Of a stretch of 64,000 bases of DNA, positions 9,900 through 16,205 are shown in pieces. The stretch spans positions 108,577 through 172,576 of IMG/VR virus record IMGVR_UViG_3300008117_008517, one strand, 5' to 3'. The notes beneath the pieces are model-generated. The model saw only the letters and a list, made by a program, of their open reading frames with translations. It was not told the DNA's origin and searched no databases. A program made the translations under genes and the position numbers. The DNA is from a virus. Within the stretch, counting starts at the first letter, position 1. Every line of letters begins with the position of its first letter.

Positions 9900-10547
9900 A
9901 TGTCACAAACAAAATTAGAAGTTAACACGGTTAAACCAGACTTGTTTTTCACTAAAAAGGAAAACACCTTCAGAATCTTAGATACAGATACTGAATTTAC
10001 ATTGGATTCTTCAATTACCACCCTAGAAGAGTATATCAAAAACACCAATGGATTTGGTAAGAGTGAAGAACAAAAAGATATGGATTACGCTCACGCTCAA
10101 TATCTATGGAAAGAGTATCAAACAGAGTTGAAAAATTGCAAACTAAATTTTCATCTCGATCAAAGTCAATATTCTCTTTTGACCGACCTTTTGATAAAGA
10201 AGCTTGAATATGATACAAATACTGTTTTCATTGCAATCGAATTAGTAGATTTACTCGGATCAATTAAAGGTACTAAATTTCAAGGAGAAGAAGTAAAGTC
10301 TTTTAAAGTCACCGCTACAGAAATTACTTATATCTATCACCTTATTCAGAATTATAAAGTTAAGGGTCTATCAAAAGAAGCATTCACTTTTGCTGAAATT
10401 CTTAGACGGATTGGCGAAATTTCTAAAGTAGTTAGTTTCTATGATGCGAGAGCAAAGAACTTTACTGAAGAAATCGCTAAATGGGCTCTTAGTTTAGATG
10501 CAGATTCGGCGAGTCTAATTTATGAAGTGCCAGGAAAAACAGAATAG
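9900..10547 (+). CDS. Hypothetical protein, last gene of the tape-measure operon
   Basis: 215 residues, soluble and mixed alpha/beta, with no signal peptide or membrane segment. The start follows an A-rich leader (taagaaaatATG) with no Shine-Dalgarno site, like the structural genes of this window. It is the last gene before a convergent pair separated by a long inverted repeat. No motif was recognised; linkage suggests a tail or baseplate role. Confidence 0.6.
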   Translation: MSQTKLEVNTVKPDLFFTKKENTFRILDTDTEFTLDSSITTLEEYIKNTNGFGKSEEQKDMDYAHAQYLWKEYQTELKNCKLNFHLDQSQYSLLTDLLIKKLEYDTNTVFIAIELVDLLGSIKGTKFQGEEVKSFKVTATEITYIYHLIQNYKVKGLSKEAFTFAEILRRIGEISKVVSFYDARAKNFTEEIAKWALSLDADSASLIYEVPGKTE

Positions 10548-10569
10548 TATTAATTCTATTTTGACCATT

Positions 10570-10625
10570 AGAATCACAAATTTCGATTTTTTAAAAATTC
10601 TTTAAAATTCAAAATTTGTGATTCT
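10570..10625. terminator. 14-bp perfect inverted repeat between convergent genes
   Basis: agaatcacaaattt at 10570-10583 is matched exactly by its reverse complement at 10612-10625, with a 28-bp AT-rich spacer. The right arm lies in the 3' end of the minus-strand gene. It could end transcription from both sides, although the loop is longer than in the other terminators here. Confidence 0.5.
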
Positions 10626-10777
10626 TTTATTTTATTAGGTAGCTTCTTAAAAGAGACATCTTTAGTCCACTCTTCATCAAAAACCCATTTCATATTTTTT
10701 GGCGCCTTCTTTTTAGATCCCCATTTTCTTCTCATTGCCCAAATAAATTTGAATTGTTGTTTTGACCTTGATGGCAT
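10574..10777 (-). CDS. Small basic protein, unknown function
   Basis: 67 residues, very basic (MPSRSKQQFKFIWAMRRKWG then KKKAPKNMKW). The opening M-P-[SA]-[KR]-S-K-x-Q-x-[RK]-F pattern is common in small phage and bacterial proteins of unknown role (DUF3008-like in style). It starts 6 bp after the stop of the amidoligase-like gene on the same strand, so the two are probably co-transcribed. Nucleic-acid binding is plausible from charge only. Confidence 0.55.
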   Translation of the reverse strand: MPSRSKQQFKFIWAMRRKWGSKKKAPKNMKWVFDEEWTKDVSFKKLPNKIKESQILNFKEFLKNRNL

Positions 10778-10782
10778 TATTT

Positions 10783-11874
10783 TTACTTATTTTCTAAGAA
10801 TTTATAAAGCTTCTTTAAATATATATTCCTGTCATATTCAAAATTTGTCATAAGATGAACCACGTAAGTAAAATAGAGAAGCTTATCTATTAGGTTAGTT
10901 TTATCCATCTCACCTCCTGGGTATCTAAATTCAATATAGTTAAATCTTTTTAGAGGTATTAAATTAACCCCATAGTTTTTATAACCTTTTTCATTTAGAA
11001 TTCGGATAAGTCTATCATTTAATATATTTTCTATATCGGAAATTTTTTCATCTTGCATTAACTTTTTACATTCTTCAATTAGATTCTTTTCTTTAGTTAG
11101 TTCGGATATTAAAGAACCGCAAAATTTAGAATTTTTTCTCCATTCCATGTTTTTAAATACAAATGGGTCATCACCTGTATCATTTAAAAACAAAAGTCCT
11201 TTTATTATATTGTAATTGGTTGATTCCTTGAGTCCAATATTAATATGTATTCCAGTATTTTCTGTAAATTTCCAATATTTTTGAATACTATATGAATCAT
11301 AGAAATCTTGAATGAATCCGATTAAGTCATCAATTGAGTTGAAATATGTTAGATTTGAAAGTTCAATTCCTCTATTTAAAGTATTATCTAGTTCAAACTT
11401 TAATACACTTTTGTATTTTTTATAAAAATCTTTGAAATTACTTCTGAATTGATTCTCTAAATAATTAAAATCATCAGAGTAGAAATAAGATAAAACTTGT
11501 GGCTTTATTAATTGAACTATTAATTTATTTTCGCCTTCATAAGATTCCTCTTCTAATATTTCATCTACTAAATATTCATAATCTTCCCATTCGTATTTTA
11601 TCTCGTTTAGTATTGTCTCTATAAATTCTTGGATTTTCTCGGTAATAGTAAATTCATCTATTCTAAGAAGATGTTTTATGACTGAATTTTTTATCTTCAA
11701 GACAATCTCATTAACATATTTTTCACTATAATCAATATCACCATCTGTTAAGTCTTCTGTCTCTAACTCAATTTCTATTGATGATGTGAAAAGATCTGAT
11801 ATTTCTTTTTTTCTAAATAAGTTCAGTTTACCACTTTTTACTTCATTTATAAAATCCGTGTATTTGAAAATCAT
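10783..11874 (-). CDS. Putative amidoligase-like protein
   Basis: 363 residues. The C-terminal half carries TGIHINIGL (about 214-222), an R-K-N-S-K-F-C block, YGVNLIPL and IEFRYPGG, in the order seen in the amidoligase_2 (COG-E/ATP-grasp-related) family: G-x-H-x-N/H, then Arg, then VN and EFR-x-x-G. Such enzymes form amide bonds, and phage members are thought to modify proteins or cell-wall peptides. The N-terminus (MIFKYTDFINE) has the hydrophobic-x-Glu ending shared by several putative capsid-targeted proteins here. The N-terminal 200 residues are helical and acidic. The assignment rests on motif order; an unrelated fold is possible. Confidence 0.5.
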   Translation of the reverse strand: MIFKYTDFINEVKSGKLNLFRKKEISDLFTSSIEIELETEDLTDGDIDYSEKYVNEIVLKIKNSVIKHLLRIDEFTITEKIQEFIETILNEIKYEWEDYEYLVDEILEEESYEGENKLIVQLIKPQVLSYFYSDDFNYLENQFRSNFKDFYKKYKSVLKFELDNTLNRGIELSNLTYFNSIDDLIGFIQDFYDSYSIQKYWKFTENTGIHINIGLKESTNYNIIKGLLFLNDTGDDPFVFKNMEWRKNSKFCGSLISELTKEKNLIEECKKLMQDEKISDIENILNDRLIRILNEKGYKNYGVNLIPLKRFNYIEFRYPGGEMDKTNLIDKLLYFTYVVHLMTNFEYDRNIYLKKLYKFLENK

Positions 11875-11907
11875 ATAATATTTATTATTTTACAAAAGCC
11901 ATATAAT

Positions 11908-11937
11908 AAAAAAACGAGACTAGTGCCTCGTTTTTTT
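11908..11937 (-). terminator. Rho-independent-type terminator hairpin
   Basis: aaaaaaacgag (11908-11918) pairs with ctcgttttttt (11927-11937) across an 8-nt loop. A-tract and T-tract flank the stem, so it can work in both directions; its job here is after the minus-strand gene that stops at 11956. Confidence 0.8.
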
Positions 11938-11955
11938 AATAAAATATTATTCTTA

Positions 11956-12492
11956 TTAAGAAGGTAGTTCCTCAGTACCTTCTTCTTTAGATTCTTCTTC
12001 CTTTTCTTCAGTACTTTCTTCCTTTTCTTCCTCTTTTACTTCTTCGAAGTCATCGGAATTTTCTTCTGCCGGTGTTTCTGTTTCAACTTCAGTCTCAACT
12101 TTAACCTCAGGCTCAGCTTCAGCAACCGGCTCTTCTGTTGTTTCAGTAGATTCAACTGGTTCTTCCGTTGTTTCAGTTTCAGTTGGTGTAGCAGGTTGAG
12201 AGTCATCTTTTCCACCCATAAGAGCTTCAGCTGGAATTTTATCAACATTCAAGAAGTTCAAGTTTATGTACTTAACAATCTCTTCTGCAATATCAACATC
12301 TCCAAAAAACTGACGTAGATTTTTACCAGCTGTATCTTTGACTTTCTTTACATAAGAATTTATTAAAGATTGTGGTATATCTACAAACGTTCTTACTTTA
12401 TAGATATCATTTACTTGTAAAACAGATTCTTTTATAATTTCAGATTTTTTTCTATCTGTAGTGTATTTTTCAAATTTTCTTAGATGTTTCAT
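11956..12492 (-). CDS. Protein with very acidic Glu/Thr-rich C-terminal half; possible internal head protein
   Basis: 178 residues. Residues 1-95 look folded and helical (MKHLRKFEKYTTDRKK start; about 45-90 amphipathic). Residues about 96-178 are low-complexity Glu, Thr, Pro and Val, ending EEGTEELPS, and must be disordered and strongly negative. The start resembles the MKxLxxF start of other putative capsid-targeted proteins in this window. The leader has an AATATATAG-type box and a purine-rich aaaagg just before the ATG. No family was recognised. Confidence 0.6.
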   Translation of the reverse strand: MKHLRKFEKYTTDRKKSEIIKESVLQVNDIYKVRTFVDIPQSLINSYVKKVKDTAGKNLRQFFGDVDIAEEIVKYINLNFLNVDKIPAEALMGGKDDSQPATPTETETTEEPVESTETTEEPVAEAEPEVKVETEVETETPAEENSDDFEEVKEEEKEESTEEKEEESKEEGTEELPS

Positions 12493-12534
12493 CCTTTTGA
12501 TTAATTTTTTATATACTATATATTAGTTTTTTAA

Positions 12535-13032
12535 TTAGCTTTTTATTAAGAATATTGCAGTCACTATAACTACCGCGGTATTAAGACCAACACTCACAAA
12601 TTTGCCTAATTTTTGTCTAAATACTTCTTTTTTCAACTCCTTAATCTCTTCATCTTTTATTTTAATTATATCATCACAGAGATCTCCTCCGCCTTGGCAT
12701 CTCTCTAAAGCCATTTTCAGATCTTTGATCTCATCATCTTTAGCCTTTCCCTGTGACTCTAGATCTTTAACCTTGACTTCAAACAAAGCAATTTTTTCAC
12801 CAAGAGCATTTATTACTTTCACATAATTAGCATCAATATTATCACAATCAATTTGAAGCTGCTTAAATAATCCAAGAAGTTCTAAGTCATTGTCAAGTTT
12901 TTGAGCTTGTTCGATAGAAATAACAATTCCAATTGTGTCACCATTTTCTACTAGGTAGTAAGGCGTATCCTTTGATTGAGAAAATGATATTGTGCTCATA
13001 AGAGTTAGTAATAAAATTAGTAAGTGTTTCAT
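12535..13032 (-). CDS. Exported coiled-coil protein with C-terminal membrane anchor; spanin-like candidate
   Basis: 165 residues. A signal peptide (MKHLLILLLTLMSTISFSQS) of the Bacteroidota type is followed by a mixed segment, a coiled coil (about 65-140) and a C-terminal hydrophobic segment (about 145-163). There is no lipobox Cys at the cleavage site. Exported N-terminus, periplasmic coiled coil and C-terminal anchor is the layout of unimolecular spanins, which disrupt the outer membrane at lysis. It overlaps the upstream gene by 4 bp (ATGA), so the two are translationally coupled. Function is inferred from topology alone. Confidence 0.6.
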   Translation of the reverse strand: MKHLLILLLTLMSTISFSQSKDTPYYLVENGDTIGIVISIEQAQKLDNDLELLGLFKQLQIDCDNIDANYVKVINALGEKIALFEVKVKDLESQGKAKDDEIKDLKMALERCQGGGDLCDDIIKIKDEEIKELKKEVFRQKLGKFVSVGLNTAVVIVTAIFLIKS

Positions 13033-13451
13033 TTTTTCGTTGTTTTTTCTTTTAGAGACTCAATTAATAAATCTCCCTCTCTTTTAATCGGGTTTTTTGT
13101 AAGATTTTCTATTTTCTTTTCAGTCTCTTTCTTTTTGTCCTTTTGTACCTGTAGATCCCCTCTTAGTATCTGAATCTGTATGTCTTTTAAAGCAATAACT
13201 TTATTTATAGAATCTATTTTAAACTGATATTTAGCTGCTTCGATTGAATCTTGTTTAGCTTCAAGTTTATAAAATTCAACCTCTTGTTTAAGTTGTTCTC
13301 TTTTTTCTTCTAATTCCTCCGATCTTTGTTCTAAGTTTTTTATAAGTCTTTTGTGACCAGAAGAATCATAAAAATAAAAGAAAAGTAGAAATATAGCAAT
13401 ACCAGAAACTACAAGAATTAGCCAAGTTTTTGGATCAAAATTTATTTTCAT
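13029..13451 (-). CDS. Inner-membrane coiled-coil protein; i-spanin-like candidate
   Basis: 140 residues: a short cytoplasmic N-terminus, one membrane segment (about 10-27, LILVVSGIAIFLLFFYFY) and a long charged coiled coil (about 33-125). This matches Rz-type inner-membrane spanins in size and topology. It is first in a two-gene minus-strand unit and its stop overlaps the start of the next gene. TATAAATA lies 7 nt before the ATG on this strand. A tail or structural role cannot be excluded. Confidence 0.6.
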   Translation of the reverse strand: MKINFDPKTWLILVVSGIAIFLLFFYFYDSSGHKRLIKNLEQRSEELEEKREQLKQEVEFYKLEAKQDSIEAAKYQFKIDSINKVIALKDIQIQILRGDLQVQKDKKKETEKKIENLTKNPIKREGDLLIESLKEKTTKK

Positions 13452-13515
13452 TTCTTTTTATTTATATTTGTATTTGTATATAATATATATCTAAAATTAA
13501 AACCTTTTAATTTCT

Positions 13516-13998
13516 GTGAAAAACCTTTCGATTTTCGATTTTGATAATACTCTTTGTTTCACACCTGAATCAAAAGAAGGTATGGAAATTTATAAAAATA
13601 AGACCGGTCAAGAGTGGCCTTATCCAGGTTGGTGGGGTAGAAAAGAATCACTTGATACTGATATTTTTGATATTCCTCTTAATAAAGTTGTTTATGATAA
13701 ATATCTATCTTCTAAAGGAGATTATTTAGTACTTGCAACTGGTAGACTCTCAAAATTAACAAGTGAAGTATCATCTATACTAGAAAAATATGAACTAAAA
13801 TTTGATGAAGTTCATTTAAATCCAGGAATGGATACTTACAAGTTCAAAACGGATTTATTTGAAAAAGTAATTTACAAAATTAGACCAGATAAGGTGGTCA
13901 TTTATGATGACCGAGATACTCACCTTATCCGATTCAAAGAGTGGTCTGAAAAGCAACCTTGTTCTATAGAAATCATAGATGTTAAAAAATTAAAATAA
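13516..13998 (+). CDS. HAD-family phosphatase
   Basis: 160 residues from a GTG start at 13516 (no ATG precedes the motif). HAD motif I is FDFDNTL (7-13, nucleophile and acid Asp), motif II is LATGR (about 74-78), and motif IV is YDDRDTH (about 132-138). The GWWGR segment in the cap region resembles the HAD domain of 'Swiss Army knife' RNA-repair-type proteins. Such enzymes remove phosphates, here possibly from nucleotide or nucleic-acid ends. The gene stands alone, divergent from the spanin-like pair. Confidence 0.8.
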   Translation: MKNLSIFDFDNTLCFTPESKEGMEIYKNKTGQEWPYPGWWGRKESLDTDIFDIPLNKVVYDKYLSSKGDYLVLATGRLSKLTSEVSSILEKYELKFDEVHLNPGMDTYKFKTDLFEKVIYKIRPDKVVIYDDRDTHLIRFKEWSEKQPCSIEIIDVKKLK

Positions 13999-14071
13999 AA
14001 AGAGTCTAACAAAAGAGACGATTTACTTGAAAATTATCAAATAAATTAATCTTAAAAAATAAAATAGATTT

Positions 14072-14082
14072 TTAATATATAA
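14072..14082 (+). promoter_or_regulatory. Candidate late promoter TTAATATATAA, 3 nt before ATG
   Basis: TTAATATATAA ends three bases before the ATG at 14086. The same box recurs before many genes here. A -10-type element this close would put the transcription start at or just after the start codon. Confidence 0.5.
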
Positions 14083-14085
14083 TTT

Positions 14086-14958
14086 ATGAAATATCTTAAA
14101 CATTTCAATGAAGAGCTAAAACCTGAAACCTATATAACGGCTGGTAACAGTCTCAAATATTATGGAAAACATACAAAAGGCAATAAGCTAGTTGATTATG
14201 GATATGAGAAAGGCCACGGTTTTTATAATGCACACATACAATATGTCGGATTATCTCCAGTTTATACTGGTAAAATTACAAATCCAATTTGTAAATTCTA
14301 TTATGGAACGCCACAATGGGATGGTCCACAATCCGGTAATTCAAAATTAGTCCACACTAATTTATCAGAAGAACAATTAGTTAGCGATTGGAAAAATGGA
14401 AATGGGCCTCTATCATTTACATTAGAATTTAGATTCACCCCATCAGAAGAATTAAAATCGGATTTAAAAAAATTAAATGATGATGATAGGCTTAAATCCT
14501 CAATTAATCATTCGAATAGTTTTCACTTATTTACAATGAACGTAAGCTTGAGTGATTGGAATGAAGGATTAAAATACTATAATTATATAGAAGATGATGA
14601 TGAATTTATTGAACCAGGAGATCCAAACTATGTAGACTTAATAGATTTATATCAAAATACAAAGTCATTATCAATAAGATTAAGTAGATTAATGGATAAA
14701 GGCATTTATGGTATATTCGCTGATAGACAATCTGCACTTAAATTTAAAAGAAATTTACCTAGCCTAATAAATCCACACAAAGAAAAGATAATGAATTTAT
14801 TATCTATTATAGGTGGTGGTGCTGAAGAATTGGAAGATATTTTTGAATCTTTCGATATAATTAGAATTAACTCTTTATATCAGAGTGAGGATATAAAAGG
14901 CGTTAACTTACACAATACTTGGTATAAAGGATTTCTTTATATCAGAGTGAGGATATAA
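14086..14958 (+). CDS. Hypothetical protein with duplication-altered C-terminus
   Basis: 290 residues. The N-terminus MKYLKHFNEE fits the capsid-targeting-like pattern of this phage; the rest is soluble and unrecognised, with an acidic insert around DDDEFIEPGD. The last codons lie in a perfect 62-bp tandem duplication. Because 62 is not a multiple of 3, reading from copy 1 into copy 2 changes frame and gives the tail LYIRVRI. Removing one copy would give a protein ending WYKGFI with a stop at 14999-15001 (single-copy frame). The gene follows a TTAATATATAA box by 3 nt. Confidence 0.65.
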   Translation: MKYLKHFNEELKPETYITAGNSLKYYGKHTKGNKLVDYGYEKGHGFYNAHIQYVGLSPVYTGKITNPICKFYYGTPQWDGPQSGNSKLVHTNLSEEQLVSDWKNGNGPLSFTLEFRFTPSEELKSDLKKLNDDDRLKSSINHSNSFHLFTMNVSLSDWNEGLKYYNYIEDDDEFIEPGDPNYVDLIDLYQNTKSLSIRLSRLMDKGIYGIFADRQSALKFKRNLPSLINPHKEKIMNLLSIIGGGAEELEDIFESFDIIRINSLYQSEDIKGVNLHNTWYKGFLYIRVRI

Positions 14959-14995
14959 AAGGCGTTAACTTACACAATACTTGGTATAAAGGATT
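14872..14995. repeat. Perfect 62-bp tandem duplication
   Basis: 14872-14933 and 14934-14995 are identical. Flanking bases differ on both sides (c/t before, t/c after). The lack of any mismatch suggests a very recent event or an assembly artefact. It changes the 3' end of the gene at 14086. Confidence 0.95.
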
Positions 14996-15126
14996 CATAT
15001 AATATCAACAAACTTATCAAAATCATTAATTATTTTCAGGAATTAATTTGAGGTTAAAAAATTAAAATAAATTTTTAAACTTATAAAATTTTAAATATAT
15101 AAAACACCTAAAATCAATAAAAAAAT

Positions 15127-15408
15127 ATGAGCACAATTACTGAAAAGAAAACAAAATCCAAAGCTGATGAAATTCTTTCTAGACCGTGGAAATTGATACT
15201 TTCAAACGATGATTATAATACGTTTGATTGGGTAATCACTTGTTTGATGAAAGTTTGTGGACACGAATATGAGCAAGCTTCTCAATGTGCGCACATCGTA
15301 CACTTCAATGGAGAGTGTGATGTTAAATACGGAGATCTCGAGACAATTTCTACAATGAAAGATAAATTAGTTAATGCTGGTTTGAAAGCCTTGATCGAGG
15401 CTAATTAG
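15127..15408 (+). CDS. clpS: ClpS-like adaptor protein
   Basis: 93 residues covering a whole ClpS core: WKLILSNDDYNTFDWVI (21-37), a helix ending QASQCAHIVHFNG (50-62), then G-D-L-x-T and a final helix. N27, D28 and D29 and H59 match the pocket that holds N-terminal destabilising residues. Host ClpS passes N-degron substrates to ClpAP-type unfoldases and blocks SsrA-tagged substrates from ClpA. The sequence is close in style to flavobacterial ClpS, so it was probably taken from the host lineage. The gene ends with a stop that overlaps the convergent neighbour by 4 bp. Confidence 0.88.
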   Translation: MSTITEKKTKSKADEILSRPWKLILSNDDYNTFDWVITCLMKVCGHEYEQASQCAHIVHFNGECDVKYGDLETISTMKDKLVNAGLKALIEAN

Positions 15409-16196
15409 TCTTTTTGATTTCTAAGATAATTTTTAATATTTTCTAGATCATCTTTAGTCAGATTATCAATCGTATGCTTTATACTAAATTTCAACTCTTC
15501 TTCTTTTAACTTGTCTTCTATTTTAGCTTCTTGTCTCTCTGATTCCGTTAAAGGAGAAACTGATTTTATTAGTTTTCTAATTTCTTTAACACTCGGAGTA
15601 TTAAAGTCTCCAGATTTTGGAATTTCTCTAACAACTGGAATTTCTGATTTAAATTCAGAAATCTCTTCCTCAGAAAAGTTTTTGACAATAGATAGAATTC
15701 TCCAGTCAAGCTTTTCTTTATTTTCTCTGATAAAGTCTATAGAAAGATCATTCGCACTAATTAGATTCCAAAGTTTGAATTTTTCTATAATACTTTTATA
15801 GATTGAAATGTTAGATATTTTATCAGAAGAGCTTAAGTATAGAATCATTCTCTCCCAATTAATCCATTCTTCATACTCTTTTATAAAATCTTCCGATAGA
15901 TTTGAGTATGTCAACATGTTTAAGTCAGATATATCTTCTAAAGTAAAGTACTCCAAGGTTATGCCAGATTTAATAAAGTCCTCAGAAAGAGATAACATAG
16001 TAATTACTATTTCTTTATCTATGCCTTCAAAATCTTCACTTTCTGGTCCCCATTTTAAAAGAAATGATTCTGGTATTTCATATTCTCTAAGTACCTCTAT
16101 CGCTCCTTCTTCTTTAATTTTTTCGAGTAGTTGAAATTCAGTTAGCTCTACTTCAGAGTTTGAAACTTCTTTATTTACAATTTTAACTTTTTTCAT
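15405..16196 (-). CDS. Hypothetical protein with LSEDFI-type repeats
   Basis: 263 residues. Degenerate repeats of the form [LS]-S-x-D-F-I-[KR]-x occur about four times (SLSEDFIKSG, NLSEDFIKEY, DLSIDFIREN, NFSEEEISEF), often followed by W. Similar short helical repeats occur in large DNA viruses and phages with unknown roles. The C-terminus is a charged helix. It starts 9 bp after the terminase C-part stop on the same strand and is probably co-transcribed with it. Confidence 0.6.
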   Translation of the reverse strand: MKKVKIVNKEVSNSEVELTEFQLLEKIKEEGAIEVLREYEIPESFLLKWGPESEDFEGIDKEIVITMLSLSEDFIKSGITLEYFTLEDISDLNMLTYSNLSEDFIKEYEEWINWERMILYLSSSDKISNISIYKSIIEKFKLWNLISANDLSIDFIRENKEKLDWRILSIVKNFSEEEISEFKSEIPVVREIPKSGDFNTPSVKEIRKLIKSVSPLTESERQEAKIEDKLKEEELKFSIKHTIDNLTKDDLENIKNYLRNQKD

Positions 16197-16205
16197 TTTT
16201 AAAAT

